Origin: Streptomyces mirabilis | GTDB taxonomy: Bacteria; Actinomycetota; Actinomycetes; Streptomycetales; Streptomycetaceae | Assembly: GCF_018310535.1 (NCBI RefSeq) | Contig: NZ_CP074102.1 | Coordinates: forward strand, 2,170,001 to 2,234,000 | Direction of reading: 5' to 3' | Length of the DNA stretch: 64,000 nucleotides | Part shown: in pieces, positions 17,171-26,095 of the stretch | Layout: every line of letters starts with the position of its first letter | How positions within the stretch are numbered: position 1 is the first letter of the stretch | Position numbers and translations under genes: made by a program | The notes under the pieces: generated by a model | Databases searched by the model: none | Told to the model about the DNA's origin: nothing | What the model saw: only the letters and a program-made list of their open reading frames with translations

Positions 17171-17903
17171 CGGCGAGCTCCGTCCGCGTCCGGCCGCGCC
17201 GGCTCAGCCGCTTGGCGATCGGCCCGTACGCCGCCCCGCCCAGCACCAGCACCGCCCCGACCACGATGGCGGTCAGGACCAGCCGCAGCGGCCCGGGCGA
17301 CGAGATCCCGCCCAGCTTCTCGAAGCCCGTGGGGCGCGCCAGCATGCCGTTCATCGGCCAGGCGATGGCGTCCACACGGGCCTTCACCGCACTGCGCGCG
17401 ACGGTGCCGTTGAAGGCCTCGGTGAGGTGGGCCGTGGAGTCCAGTGAGCCACTGCGCTCGTCGCCGAGCAGGAAGAGCCGGTCCTTGGGTACCGCGACGG
17501 TCGGGATCTGGCTCGACTCTGCGGCCTGGCCCTTGGGGAGATACGGTTCGTCGACCTGCTTGCCGTTGACGGTCAGCTTGCCGTTCGTGCAGCACGCGAC
17601 CGTGTCACCGCCGACCGCGACCACCCGCTTGACGAGGAGCATGTCGCCCCAGCTCTTCTGCTTGAAGACGATGACGTCGCCGCGCTTGACGTCACTGCCG
17701 TCGATCCGCTGGGCCAGAATGCGGTCGCCCGCCTTGATGGTCGGCACCATCGACTCGGTCGGCACGGTGTACGGCTGGTATTCGATCGCACCCCAGGCGA
17801 AGCCGCCGAGAAAGAGCACACAGCCGAGGGCCACGGCCAGCCCCGACAGCACGCTGCCGAGCCGCCCGCGGCCCTCGTCCGTACGACCTGATGTCCTGCT
17901 CAT
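17160..17903 (-). CDS. sipZ: Type I signal peptidase (SipZ position)
   Basis: This 247-residue enzyme cleaves signal peptides of secreted proteins at the outer face of the membrane. It has an N-terminal membrane segment (LAVALGCVLFLGGFAWGAI), the catalytic Ser motif (VPTESMVPTI), the general-base Lys in DMLLVKRVVAVGGDTV, and box E-like LLGDERSGSLDST. A C-terminal hydrophobic segment (LVLTAIVVGAVLVLGGAAY) should act as a second anchor. The start MSRTSGRTDEGRG at 17903 was chosen over a longer frame. It is the last of four tandem paralogues and overlaps the Nudix gene; the symbol follows position relative to S. lividans sipWXYZ. Confidence 0.88.
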   Translation of the reverse strand: MSRTSGRTDEGRGRLGSVLSGLAVALGCVLFLGGFAWGAIEYQPYTVPTESMVPTIKAGDRILAQRIDGSDVKRGDVIVFKQKSWGDMLLVKRVVAVGGDTVACCTNGKLTVNGKQVDEPYLPKGQAAESSQIPTVAVPKDRLFLLGDERSGSLDSTAHLTEAFNGTVARSAVKARVDAIAWPMNGMLARPTGFEKLGGISSPGPLRLVLTAIVVGAVLVLGGAAYGPIAKRLSRRGRTRTELAGAA

Positions 17904-17983
17904 CCCAGTGCTCCCCAACTCGGAGAATCGATCCCACGGCCCGACCTGTGGGCCGCGGAAGATCGGCGATCTGGGACGGCACC

Positions 17984-18934
17984 CTACCCGGCGGTACCCC
18001 GACCAGAAACCCTCGGGTTTCCGGCGGTAAGGCGACGCCTGCGCCACAGCACCAGCGGCACCGCGCTGGCGAGTCCGAGCGCGCCCGGAGCGGCCGCGCT
18101 GAGGTTCTGGTCGAAGGTGTCGGGAATCGGCAGCGTGTCCCAGCGGGTGGGCGGCCAGGCGATCACGATGGCGCGGCCGACGACATTGCCCACCGGCACG
18201 AAGCCCTGGTGATCGTCCTGCTGGTGATAGCGCGAATCCAGCGAGTTCTGCCGGTGGTCACCCATGACCCAGATTTTGCCCTTGGGTACCGTCACCTTGA
18301 ACTGGCCGCCCTGGTCGTCGACGCTGCACGGGGTGTTTCCGGTGTAGACGTACGAGTCCTCGTTCAGGGCCTTGCCGTTGACCTTCACCGGGCCGCTGCC
18401 CTTGCACTCGATCGTGTCACCGGCGACACCGATGACCCGCTTGATGAGGTCCTTCTCGTTGGCGGACGGCATCAGGCCGATCTTGCTGAGGAACGTCTGC
18501 ACGGCATTCGGGTTGGGCGTGGGCTCACCCGCCAGCCAGTTGTCGGGGTCGTGGAAGACGACCACCTCGCCGCGCGAGGGCTCCGAACCGAACCACGGGG
18601 TGAGCTTGTCGACCAGGACCCGGTCGCCCTGCTGAAGGGTGTTCTGCATCGAGTCCGAGGGAATCGAGAACGCCTGGACCAGGAAGGTCTTGATCAGCAG
18701 CGCGAGAACGAGCGCGATACCGATGAGGAGCGGGAGCTCCTTCCAGAAGGAACGCGGCTTCTTGGGCTTCGGCTCCTGCTCGCCCTGCTCCTTCGTACCG
18801 CCGCCACCGTCCCCGGAGTCACTCCCGGAACCAGTGACGTCGTTCGTGGCCGGGGTGGCCGATCCGTCGGGTCGCTCCGGCTGCTCCTCGGGGCCATCGT
18901 GTCCGGATCGTGCGCCGACCGCCAAATCCCCCAC
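17984..18934 (-). CDS. sipY: Type I signal peptidase (SipY position)
   Basis: The 316-residue protein has a hydrophilic N-terminal ~60 residues, a membrane segment (LPLLIGIALVLALLIKTFLV) and the catalytic Ser region (FSIPSDSMQNTLQQGDRVLV). The Lys region is KDLIKRVIGVAGDTIECKG, followed by VMGDHRQNSLDSRYH. A second hydrophobic segment near the C-terminus (AAPGALGLASAVPLVLW) should anchor it. SipY is the major peptidase in S. lividans; that is family knowledge only. The GTG at 18934 was chosen because AGGAG stands five bases before it; a GTG at 18940 is too close. The gene start lies inside the 3' end of the preceding sip gene (about 116 bases of overlap). Confidence 0.88.
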   Translation of the reverse strand: MGDLAVGARSGHDGPEEQPERPDGSATPATNDVTGSGSDSGDGGGGTKEQGEQEPKPKKPRSFWKELPLLIGIALVLALLIKTFLVQAFSIPSDSMQNTLQQGDRVLVDKLTPWFGSEPSRGEVVVFHDPDNWLAGEPTPNPNAVQTFLSKIGLMPSANEKDLIKRVIGVAGDTIECKGSGPVKVNGKALNEDSYVYTGNTPCSVDDQGGQFKVTVPKGKIWVMGDHRQNSLDSRYHQQDDHQGFVPVGNVVGRAIVIAWPPTRWDTLPIPDTFDQNLSAAAPGALGLASAVPLVLWRRRRLTAGNPRVSGRGTAG

Positions 18935-19901
18935 ATCCACTCCTCACTCCGTGCCGCCGCCTGCGCCGGATCCGGCGCAGGCCCACCACTCCCATAACGA
19001 GCGGGAGTTCCGCAGGGCTCGGGAGCGGGATCAATCGATTGAGATCCGCGGACGCCACCCTATGCGACGCGCCGAGAGCGGTTGCCGACCCGCTCGGTAC
19101 GGACGCGAACGTGTCCGGTTCCTTCAGACGGGCCCAGTGCCCGAAGGGCCAGGCGATGACCATGGCTCTACCGACGACCGAGCTCTCGGAGACGGTACCG
19201 CCGTATTTCTCGGTGCGGTGGTAGCGGGAGTCGGCGGAGTTGGCCCGGTGGTCGCCCATCACCCAGAGACGGCCCTTGGGCACGGTCTCTTCGAAGGCGA
19301 AGTCCGACGGCTTGTTCCCGGCCTGGATGTACGGCTCGTCGAGCGGCATGCCGTTGACGGTCACGCGCCCCTGGGTGTCGCAGCACTTCACGGTGTCGCC
19401 GCCGACCGCGACGACCCGCTTGATGAGGTCCTTGTCGTTGTCGGAGGGCAGCAGACCGATGGCCGTCAGCCCCTCTTTGACCTGCTTGACGACGACGGGG
19501 TCGTTCTTCTTGGTGGTCTTCTCCCCGGCCAGCCAGTTGCCGGGGTCCTTGAAGACGACGACGTCGCCGCGCTGGGGCTTGGAGCCGAACCATGGCGTGA
19601 ACTTGTCGACGAGCACACGGTCGCCGATCTGGATCGTGTTCTCCATGGAGCCCGACGGGATCACGAAGGCCTGGACGAGGAAGGTCTTGAGGACCAGGGC
19701 TATGAGCACCGCGACGCCCACGAGGAGGGGTATCTCCTTGATCGCGGAGCGCCGTCGGCGCCGCTTGACCTTTCGCTGGAGCTTGCGGCGCTCGGCACGG
19801 CCGGGCCGGGCGGCGCCGCCGGCGGCGCGCCGGGTACCGGTGGGCAGCAGGTTGTCGGCGGCATGGTCGGAGACCCCACGCGGCCTGCCACGGTTACCCA
19901 T
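18819..19901 (-). CDS. sipX: Type I signal peptidase (SipX position)
   Basis: The 360-residue protein begins MGNRGRPRGVSDHAADN, with a very basic stretch (KLQRKVKRRRRRSAIKE) before the membrane segment (IPLLVGVAVLIALVLKTFLV). The catalytic Ser region is FVIPSGSMENTIQIGDRVLV, the Lys region KDLIKRVVAVGGDTVKCCD, followed by VMGDHRANSADSRYH. The last ~40 residues are Arg-rich and are encoded within the overlap with the next gene, so they may be a by-product of the long overlap rather than a conserved domain. The ATG overlaps the stop of the preceding sip gene by eight bases, supporting a sipW-X-Y operon. Confidence 0.87.
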   Translation of the reverse strand: MGNRGRPRGVSDHAADNLLPTGTRRAAGGAARPGRAERRKLQRKVKRRRRRSAIKEIPLLVGVAVLIALVLKTFLVQAFVIPSGSMENTIQIGDRVLVDKFTPWFGSKPQRGDVVVFKDPGNWLAGEKTTKKNDPVVVKQVKEGLTAIGLLPSDNDKDLIKRVVAVGGDTVKCCDTQGRVTVNGMPLDEPYIQAGNKPSDFAFEETVPKGRLWVMGDHRANSADSRYHRTEKYGGTVSESSVVGRAMVIAWPFGHWARLKEPDTFASVPSGSATALGASHRVASADLNRLIPLPSPAELPLVMGVVGLRRIRRRRRHGVRSGCGGFGGRRTIRTRWPRGAAGATRRIGHPGHERRHWFRE

Positions 19902-20610
19902 GGGCGCCGTCCGCGGTGGGCACACGCGCGTAGGCGGCGGCACGCTCCAGCCGGGTCCAGTGGCCCGCGGGCCACGCGATCCAGTCGGCCCGGCCGATCA
20001 CGTCACCGACGGGGATCATGCCGCCGCCGGGAGACCCCAAGTGGTCGCGGGAGTCGCTCGAGTCGCTGCGGTGGTCACCGAGGAGGAACAGGCTGCCGGT
20101 GGGCACCGCGACGTCGAAGGAGACGTCGGACGGGCTGTCCCCCGGATACAGAAACGTCGACTCGTCGACCGACCGGCCGTTCACCTCGAGCCTCCCCTGC
20201 TTGTCGCAGCAGACCACGTGGTCTCCCCCCACACCGACGACGCGTTTGACGTAGTCGGCGTTCCCGAAATACCCAGTGCCGTCGAACACGACGACATCGC
20301 CCCGCCGCGGCTCGGCACCAAAACGGTACGCCAACTTATTTACGAGAACGCGGTCCCCGATCCTCAATCCCCGCTCCATCGAGCTGCTGGGAATCTCGAA
20401 CGGCTGCATCACAAAGTTGCTGAACAGCACCAGGAACAGCAGGCAGACCAGCGCGGTCAGAGTGATCCGCCCACCTGGGATCCGGTCCGCGGCCCGGGCC
20501 ACCAACGCGAAACGCGACCGTCCCTCCGGCCCCTCGGCGTCCGAGATGTCCTCGGACTCAGTGGGGCGGGAGGAGCGGTCGCGCTCCGTGTGCTGTGCTT
20601 CGGTGTCCAT
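19894..20610 (-). CDS. sipW: Type I signal peptidase (SipW position)
   Basis: The 238-residue protein is the shortest of the four. It has an acidic N-terminus, a membrane segment (ITLTALVCLLFLVLFSNFVM), the catalytic Ser region (FEIPSSSMERGLRIGDRVLV), the Lys region (YVKRVVGVGGDHVVCCD) and LLGDHRSDSSDSRDH. Unlike its SipY/SipZ neighbours it lacks a C-terminal hydrophobic anchor. It is the first gene of the tandem sip array and lies only 45 bp downstream of rplS, so read-through from the ribosomal protein operon is likely. Confidence 0.88.
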   Translation of the reverse strand: MDTEAQHTERDRSSRPTESEDISDAEGPEGRSRFALVARAADRIPGGRITLTALVCLLFLVLFSNFVMQPFEIPSSSMERGLRIGDRVLVNKLAYRFGAEPRRGDVVVFDGTGYFGNADYVKRVVGVGGDHVVCCDKQGRLEVNGRSVDESTFLYPGDSPSDVSFDVAVPTGSLFLLGDHRSDSSDSRDHLGSPGGGMIPVGDVIGRADWIAWPAGHWTRLERAAAYARVPTADGAHG

Positions 20611-20655
20611 CGGAGCCAGATGTTATCCGGCGTCCATGTGAACCCCTTCGCGAGC

Positions 20656-21006
20656 TCAGTTGTCGCGCTTCTCCTTGATCTTCGCGGCCTTGCCGCGCAG
20701 GTCACGCAGGTAGTACAGCTTCGCGCGACGCACGTCACCACGGGTGACGAGCTCGATCTTCTCGACGATCGGGGTGTGCACCGGGAAGGTACGCTCGACG
20801 CCGACCGAGAAGGAGACCTTGCGGACCGTGAAGGTCTCGCGGACACCGGCGCCCTGACGGCGGATGACTACGCCCTTGAACTGCTGCACACGGGAGCGGT
20901 TGCCCTCGATGACGCGGACGTGGACGTTGACGGTGTCACCCGGGCGGAAGGCCGGGATGTCGCTGCGCAGCGACGCGCTGTCGACGGAGTCGAGCAGGTG
21001 AGACAT
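20656..21006 (-). CDS. rplS: 50S ribosomal protein L19
   Basis: L19 sits at the 30S-50S interface. The product (116 residues) starts [20 protein letters not shown] and shows the family core [20 protein letters not shown] and [12 protein letters not shown], plus the C-terminal [20 protein letters not shown]. The in-frame ATG at 21033 was rejected because the family start is at 21006 and AAGCAGACGAA precedes it. It ends the rpsP-KH-rimM-trmD-rplS cluster and is followed closely by the signal peptidase genes. A 131-bp leader separates it from trmD and holds a short GC hairpin (21096-21110). Confidence 0.97.
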   Translation of the reverse strand: MSHLLDSVDSASLRSDIPAFRPGDTVNVHVRVIEGNRSRVQQFKGVVIRRQGAGVRETFTVRKVSFSVGVERTFPVHTPIVEKIELVTRGDVRRAKLYYLRDLRGKAAKIKEKRDN

Positions 21007-21137
21007 TTCGTCTGCTTTCTTCGCTGATGCCACAGGTCATCAACGGGAGCTAGTTTTCCAAGAGGGTGCTGCCGCGTCGGGGCGGACGTCGTGTCCCCCT
21101 GTGGCAGGGGCGCCCGGTCTACGCAGACAACAGCGGC

Positions 21138-21959
21138 CTATTCTTCCACGGCCTCTGGTCTGCGCCAAAATCGACCACCGGGTTCCGGCTGCCAGCCCAG
21201 GATCGAGAGCATTTCACGGTCCTTCTTGTCGAAGGCGGAAGGGTCGCAACGCTCGATGAGGTCGGGCCGGTTCGCCGCCGTACGACGCAGGGCCTCGTCG
21301 CGGCGCCAGCGGGCGATCTTCCCGTGGTGGCCGCTGACCAGCACTCCGGGGATCTCACGGCCGCGCCACGCCGGGGGCTTGGTGTAGACGGGCCCCTCCA
21401 GGAGGTTGGCCATGGCGCCGGGGGCGAACGAGTCGTCCCGGTGGGACTCGGCGTTGCCGAGAACACCCGGCAGCAGTCGCGCCACGGCCTCCGTGACGAC
21501 GAGTACGGCGGCCTCTCCGCCGGCGAGTACATAGTCGCCGATGGACACCTCGTAGACAGGCATCCGGGTCGCGTATTCGTCGATGACCCTACGGTCGATG
21601 CCCTCGTAGCGGGCGGGCGTGAAGACCAGCCAGGGGCGCTCGGAGAGCTCGACGGCGAGTTCCTGGGTGAAGGGGCGTCCGCTCGGCGTGGGCACGACCA
21701 GGACGGGCCCATGCGAGCCGGTCTCGTAGCCGTCGGCCAGGACGGAGTCCAGGGCGTCCCCCCAGGGCTCGGTCTTCATCACCATGCCGGGGCCACCACC
21801 GTACGGGGTGTCGTCGACCGTGTTGTGGCGGTCGTACGTCCACTCCCGAAGATCATGCACATGCACATTCAGCTGCCCACGCGCGCGTGCCTTGCCGACG
21901 AGCGAGACGTTGAGGGGTTCCAGGTACTCGGGGAAGATCGTGACGACGTCGAGCCGCAT
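21138..21959 (-). CDS. trmD: tRNA (guanine-37-N1)-methyltransferase
   Basis: TrmD methylates G37 next to the anticodon and prevents frameshifting. The 273-residue SPOUT enzyme has the typical start [20 protein letters not shown], the PYGGGPGMVMK loop, RYEGIDRRV (conserved catalytic region), the knot segment EVSIGDYVLAGGEAAVLVV, and HHGKIARWRRDEAL near the C-terminus. The length is a little above the E. coli enzyme. Its ATG overlaps the rimM stop (ATGA), so the two are coupled. This order (rpsP, KH protein, rimM, trmD, rplS) is conserved in many bacteria. Confidence 0.97.
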   Translation of the reverse strand: MRLDVVTIFPEYLEPLNVSLVGKARARGQLNVHVHDLREWTYDRHNTVDDTPYGGGPGMVMKTEPWGDALDSVLADGYETGSHGPVLVVPTPSGRPFTQELAVELSERPWLVFTPARYEGIDRRVIDEYATRMPVYEVSIGDYVLAGGEAAVLVVTEAVARLLPGVLGNAESHRDDSFAPGAMANLLEGPVYTKPPAWRGREIPGVLVSGHHGKIARWRRDEALRRTAANRPDLIERCDPSAFDKKDREMLSILGWQPEPGGRFWRRPEAVEE

Positions 21960-22546
21960 CAGACGTCTGCCCCCGAGGAGTCCTCGTCGTCCTTGACGGA
22001 GGCGTTCTCCGTGTCCCTGGAGGAGACGATTTCCGCCCGGTCGTCGATCAGGCCCGGCGGCGGGTCGATGACGGCCCGCTGCTCCTCCAGGTCGATCTCG
22101 GTGACGATCTCCTCGACGAACGGGATCATGACCTCACTCCCGTCGGGCCGCTCGACCACGAACAGGTCCTGCGAGGGCAGGTGGGAGATCTCCGTGATCC
22201 GCCCGACCTCCACCCCGTCCTTGGTGACCACGTCCAGGTCCATCAACTGGTGGTCGTAGTACTCGTCCGGGTCCTCGGGCTGCTGGTCCGGGTCCACCTC
22301 GGCGATCAGGAGGGTGTTGCGCAGCGCCTCGGCGGCGTTCCGGTCGCGTACGCCTGCGAAGCGCAGCAGCAGACGGCCGCTGTGCACCCGGCCGGTCTCG
22401 ATGGTCAGCGGTCCGACGGAGGCCGGATCGGTGAGCAGGACGGCGCCGGGCCCGAGCCTGAGTTCCGGCTCGTCCGTACGGACCTCCACGGTGACCTCGC
22501 CCTTGATGCCGTGGGCGCGGCCGACGCGAGCGACTACCAGCTGCAC
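21959..22546 (-). CDS. rimM: 16S rRNA processing protein RimM
   Basis: RimM helps mature the 3' domain of the 30S subunit and binds S19. The 195-residue protein begins [20 protein letters not shown] and contains [20 protein letters not shown] and the PRC-barrel part [20 protein letters not shown] with [21 protein letters not shown] ~30-residue acidic C-terminal tail ([13 protein letters not shown]) follows the family domain. It is coupled to trmD by ATGA. Confidence 0.96.
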   Translation of the reverse strand: MQLVVARVGRAHGIKGEVTVEVRTDEPELRLGPGAVLLTDPASVGPLTIETGRVHSGRLLLRFAGVRDRNAAEALRNTLLIAEVDPDQQPEDPDEYYDHQLMDLDVVTKDGVEVGRITEISHLPSQDLFVVERPDGSEVMIPFVEEIVTEIDLEEQRAVIDPPPGLIDDRAEIVSSRDTENASVKDDEDSSGADV

Positions 22547-22653
22547 TGTGCTTGATCTCCTGTCGATGTGCCTACGGCATGGGTTCGTAGACGACTACGG
22601 GCCGGGGACGGCTCGAAAGCCCTCCCCGGCCCGAGCCGGTGCTGCCTGTTACG

Positions 22654-22893
22654 TCAGCGGACGTGGTCCACGTCGACGAGGTCGACGCGGACACCTCGGC
22701 CGCCGATGGCACCCACGACGGTCCGCAGAGCGCGGGCGGTACGGCCGTTGCGGCCGATCACCTTGCCGAGGTCGTCGGGGTGCACCCGGACCTCGAGAAC
22801 GCGCCCACGGCGCAGGTCGCGCGAAGCGACCTGCACATCGTCGGGGTTGTCGACAATGCCCTTCACGAGGTGCTCGAGAGCCTCCTCGAGCAT
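22654..22893 (-). CDS. KH-domain RNA-binding protein (KhpA type)
   Basis: The 79-residue protein is a single KH domain with the RNA-contacting GxxG loop in IGRNGRTARALRTVV. It resembles the KhpA/YlqC family, which in other bacteria pairs with KhpB/Jag and influences cell-wall growth and small RNAs. Here it lies two bases downstream of rpsP and upstream of rimM in a ribosomal cluster, the usual position. The ATG at 22893 gives the family length. Confidence 0.93.
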   Translation of the reverse strand: MLEEALEHLVKGIVDNPDDVQVASRDLRRGRVLEVRVHPDDLGKVIGRNGRTARALRTVVGAIGGRGVRVDLVDVDHVR

Positions 22894-22895
22894 GC

Positions 22896-23324
22896 TCAGG
22901 CCTCGGTCGACTCAGACGAAGAAGACGCGGCCGGGGCCTCGTCCTTCTTCTCAGCCTTCTTCTTCTGGGTGATGGCCTCACCCTTGCCCTCGTCGTCGCC
23001 GCCCAGGGCGTCGAACGACGGGCGCGTCGCCTTCGGCTCGGCAACGAGCAGCGGAGCAGGGGCGGGCTCGCCCTTGAACTTCTGCCAGTCGCCGGTCAGC
23101 TTCAGGATGGCGAGAACGGGCTCGGTCGGCTGCGCGCCGACACCCAGCCAGTACTGCGCACGGTCCGAGTCGACCTCGATGCGCGAGGGGTTCTGCACCG
23201 GGTGGTACAGACCGATCTCCTCGATGGCCCGACCATCACGGCGGGTACGGGAGTCGGCGACGACGATGCGGTAGTGAGGCGAACGGATCTTGCCCAGACG
23301 CTTCAGCTTGATCTTGACTGCCAC
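22896..23324 (-). CDS. rpsP: 30S ribosomal protein S16
   Basis: S16 is an early-assembly protein of the 30S subunit. Residues 1-80 are the conserved fold ([41 protein letters not shown] segment, [13 protein letters not shown]). Residues ~90-142 are an actinobacterial Ala/Glu/Ser-rich extension ([20 protein letters not shown]). It heads the KH-rimM-trmD-rplS cluster; its promoter must lie in 23325-23500. AGGAGACACCACTTCC-type sequence upstream provides the ribosome binding site. Confidence 0.97.
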   Translation of the reverse strand: MAVKIKLKRLGKIRSPHYRIVVADSRTRRDGRAIEEIGLYHPVQNPSRIEVDSDRAQYWLGVGAQPTEPVLAILKLTGDWQKFKGEPAPAPLLVAEPKATRPSFDALGGDDEGKGEAITQKKKAEKKDEAPAASSSSESTEA

Positions 23325-23500
23325 GGAAGTGGTGTCTCCTGGTCTTGACGTGGTTGGGCACGGCGAGATGGCCGCGTGGGGTTGCGGTACCCGAGTGCCC
23401 GATGGACGCGTCAGCCGGAGGAGAGAGGGGTCCTGTGCGGCTGTCGAGTACAGCTAGCCATTGTGCCACACCCTGGCGGGTCGCCTTCACGGGGCAGCGT

Positions 23501-23544
23501 GCGGTGACCCCCGGCGCCGGATGCACGGCACCGGGGGTCACCGC
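23501..23544 (-). terminator. Strong stem-loop after the SprT-like gene
   Basis: GCGGTGACCCCCGGCGCC (23501-23518) and GGCACCGGGGGTCACCGC (23527-23544) pair with one G-U/mismatch. The hairpin lies about 90 bases after the SprT-like gene and upstream of rpsP, so it should end that transcript. The 308-bp gap 23325-23632 otherwise holds only the presumed rpsP promoter. Confidence 0.7.
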
Positions 23545-23632
23545 CGAGGTCGGCAGCGCGCCCGGCTCGGACCGGGTGCCGCCGTGCGGGGCTGACTCCG
23601 ACTGAGTACGGCTGCCACGAGCAGCCGTCCGC

Positions 23633-24229
23633 TCAGCTCGCCGCGGCGCCCACGACCTCGGGGATGCGGAACGGTTTCCCGCATCCTCCGCACACGATCG
23701 GCGCCTGCGCCAGCACGGACGGGACGACCCGTACGTTGCGGCCGCAGTCGCAGACCGCCTTGACGCGGACGCCTCCCCCGGAGGAGCCGTGCCGGGCGGC
23801 CGGGCCCCGGAACGAGCGGGCCGTGTCCGCGGCGGTCGCGGCGGTGTGTGCCTTGAGGGCGCGCTGCAGCCGCTCGATCGTCGGGCGGTAGCGCCGCTTC
23901 GCCTCGGGGTTGAGCGTGACCAGGGAGAAGCCACTGCTGGGGTGCGGTTCCTCCGGGTGGTCGAGGCCCAGCTCTTCGGCGATGGCGAGGAATCTGCGGT
24001 TGTGGTACCGGCCGGCGCGCGAAGTGTCGCGGACTCCGCGGGCGGCTGCGATGCCATGGACTGCCTCATGCAGCAGTCGTTCGAAGGAGAGTTCGTGCCC
24101 GCAGGCGGACGACGACTCTCCGATCAGGGACTCTGGCGCGGCAAGATCGGGCAGTTCGGGGTGGTGCCGCTGAATGTCGGCCCACGCCCCTGCCAGCTCT
24201 GCGGCGAGAACAGGTGGTGTCGTGCTCAC
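23633..24229 (-). CDS. SprT-like zinc metalloprotein of unknown function
   Basis: The 198-residue protein has the motif LLHEAVHGIA (HExxH in the form HEAVH) at about residues 53-57 and a further RYHNRRF segment, resembling SprT-like metallopeptidases. Near the C-terminus two Cys pairs (CDCGR...CGGCGKPF) form a probable zinc ribbon. SprT/Spartan proteins can degrade DNA-protein crosslinks, but the short form here has no demonstrated role and assignment rests on the motif only. It is a single gene with its own terminator downstream; the 250-bp gap to proS contains a proS terminator and presumably its promoter. Confidence 0.6.
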   Translation of the reverse strand: MSTTPPVLAAELAGAWADIQRHHPELPDLAAPESLIGESSSACGHELSFERLLHEAVHGIAAARGVRDTSRAGRYHNRRFLAIAEELGLDHPEEPHPSSGFSLVTLNPEAKRRYRPTIERLQRALKAHTAATAADTARSFRGPAARHGSSGGGVRVKAVCDCGRNVRVVPSVLAQAPIVCGGCGKPFRIPEVVGAAAS

Positions 24230-24393
24230 GTAATGACAACGAGCCGGGGGGCCTCTGTGTTCCTATTCCGGGGCATCCCAAATAATTTGCACGTACCCGT
24301 CAGTTGCCGCTGATGCGTCCGGACGAGGGCGGGTGCGCTGATCTGCGGAGAAGCCTCACAGCTCACACCAAGCTGGTACGTAGTAACGCGTAC

Positions 24394-24428
24394 GCCCCGG
24401 CGCGTAGACGGTGTCCGCACGCCGGGGC
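24394..24428 (-). terminator. Likely proS terminator
   Basis: GCCCCGGCG (24394-24402) and CGCCGGGGC (24420-24428) form a 9-bp perfect stem with a 17-base loop, about 50 bases downstream of the proS stop. Confidence 0.5.
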
Positions 24429-24480
24429 CCCTGTGGTCATCAGATGCGCAAGAGGCGTTTCGGCCTCGCTGGCGGCCTAC

Positions 24481-25896
24481 TCAGTAAGCGCGCGCGACGA
24501 CCGCGACGTTACCGGGTGCGTCGTCGGTGTCGGGCACCGACCCGTCCTCGGCGACCAGACACCGTACGGACACGGAGTGCTCGGCGAGCTCGGCCTCGCC
24601 CTCTTCCCCGAGGTCGGCCCACGGAATGCGCGCCCAGCCGCCGGCGGCGGCCGTCTCGACGGCCTCCTGGATCGTCGACACCTCCGAAGTGCGGGACTCC
24701 CGGCGCTCACGCGACTGCTTCAGAAGCAGCGCCTGGTCCTCTTCGAGGACGGTGGGGAGAAGTTCCACCAGAGCGTCGATGGCGACCGGCTCCTTGCCGC
24801 CGGGGATACGGCGAACCAGCATCGCGGTGCCGTTCTCCAGGTCACGGGGCCCGACCTCGACGCGGACGGGGACGCCCTTGAGCTCCCAGTCGACGGCGCG
24901 CCGCCCGAACGGGACGTCGGTGCGGTCGTCCACGTGGACGCGTACACCCGCCCCCTTCAACCGGTCGCCGATTTCGCGGACCTTGGCCAGAACCGCATCG
25001 TCGCCCTTGATCGCGAGGACGACGGCCTGGATCTGCGCGAGCCGCGGCGGGACGCGCAGTCCGTTGTCGTCGCCGTGCATCATCACCAGGGCGCCGATCA
25101 TGCGGGTCGTCGAGCCCCAGGAGGTCTGCCAGACCAGCTCCTGCTTGCCTTCCTTCGACAGGTACTGGGTGTTGAAGGCCTTGGCGAAGTTCTGGCCCAG
25201 CTCATGGCTGGTGGCCATCTGGAGGGCCTTGCCGTCGCCCATCATGCCTTCGAGCGTGAGGGTGTTGATGGCACCCGCGAAGCGCTCCTTGGCGGTCTTG
25301 CGGCCGGGGACGACATCCATGCCGAGAACGTTCAGCATGAAGTCCTCGTACACCTGGCGGTGGATGTGCGCGGCGAAGTCGCGGGCGTCCTCGTACGTGG
25401 CGTGCGCGGTGTGGCCCTCCTGCCAGAGGAACTCGGACGTGCGCAGGAAGAGGCGGGGCCGCAGCTCCCAACGGACCACGTTCGCCCACTGGTTGATCAG
25501 AAGCGGCAGGTCGCGGTAGCTCTGCACCCACTTCGAGAAGTAGTCGTTGATGATCATCTCGGAGGTGGGGCGAACAACCACGGGCTCCTCGAGCTCCTTG
25601 CCGCCGCCGTGCGTGACCACCGCGAGCTCCGGTGCGAAGCCCTCGACGTGGTCGGCCTCCTTGGTGAGGTACGACTGCGGGATCAGCAACGGGAAGTACG
25701 CGTTCTGGGTACCCGTCTCCTTGATGCGGGCGTCCATCTCCGCCTGCATCCGCTCCCACAGCCCGTACCCGTACGGTCGGATGACCATGGAGCCGCGCAC
25801 CGGTCCGTTGTCGGCCAGCTCGGCCTTGGCGATCAGATCCTGGTACCAGCGCGGGAAGTCGTCCGCCTGGGGGGTGAGAACGGGTGCCTTTGCCAT
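24481..25896 (-). CDS. proS: Prolyl-tRNA synthetase (short, eukaryote/archaeal-like type)
   Basis: The enzyme charges tRNA-Pro. The product (471 residues) starts MAKAPVLTPQADDFPRWYQD and shows class II motifs: RGSMVIRPYGYGLWERMQAE (motif 1 region), VVRPTSEMIINDYFSKWVQS and RWELRPRLFLRTSEFLWQEG (motif 2), and the motif 3/anticodon region with GALVMMHGDDNGLRVPPRLA. The E. coli-type INS editing insertion is absent, as in the ProS3 form. The frame extends upstream of 25896, but that part is not protein-like, so the ATG was preferred. Some Streptomyces carry a second long ProS; whether this genome does cannot be seen. Confidence 0.95.
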   Translation of the reverse strand: MAKAPVLTPQADDFPRWYQDLIAKAELADNGPVRGSMVIRPYGYGLWERMQAEMDARIKETGTQNAYFPLLIPQSYLTKEADHVEGFAPELAVVTHGGGKELEEPVVVRPTSEMIINDYFSKWVQSYRDLPLLINQWANVVRWELRPRLFLRTSEFLWQEGHTAHATYEDARDFAAHIHRQVYEDFMLNVLGMDVVPGRKTAKERFAGAINTLTLEGMMGDGKALQMATSHELGQNFAKAFNTQYLSKEGKQELVWQTSWGSTTRMIGALVMMHGDDNGLRVPPRLAQIQAVVLAIKGDDAVLAKVREIGDRLKGAGVRVHVDDRTDVPFGRRAVDWELKGVPVRVEVGPRDLENGTAMLVRRIPGGKEPVAIDALVELLPTVLEEDQALLLKQSRERRESRTSEVSTIQEAVETAAAGGWARIPWADLGEEGEAELAEHSVSVRCLVAEDGSVPDTDDAPGNVAVVARAY

Positions 25897-26095
25897 GGCG
25901 CGATGGTACGGGCACACGTTGCGGGCATGTGAATTCTTGTGCCGCGCGCGGACAGCGCGCAAGCAGCGCGCCACAACCCCTGGACGGCGCGACGAGTGCG
26001 GAGTTACCTGACATACGGGGGAAGAGCGAGCGCACTGCACGGGGGCAAGGGAAACGGGGCGCAGCGGCAACTCTCGGCGGATTGGGGCGCTTTCG

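Noticed and set aside
24230..24480. Possible tRNA or small RNA in the AT-richer gap before proS
   Set aside because: No cloverleaf or conserved RNA could be folded; the only structure is the proS terminator hairpin.
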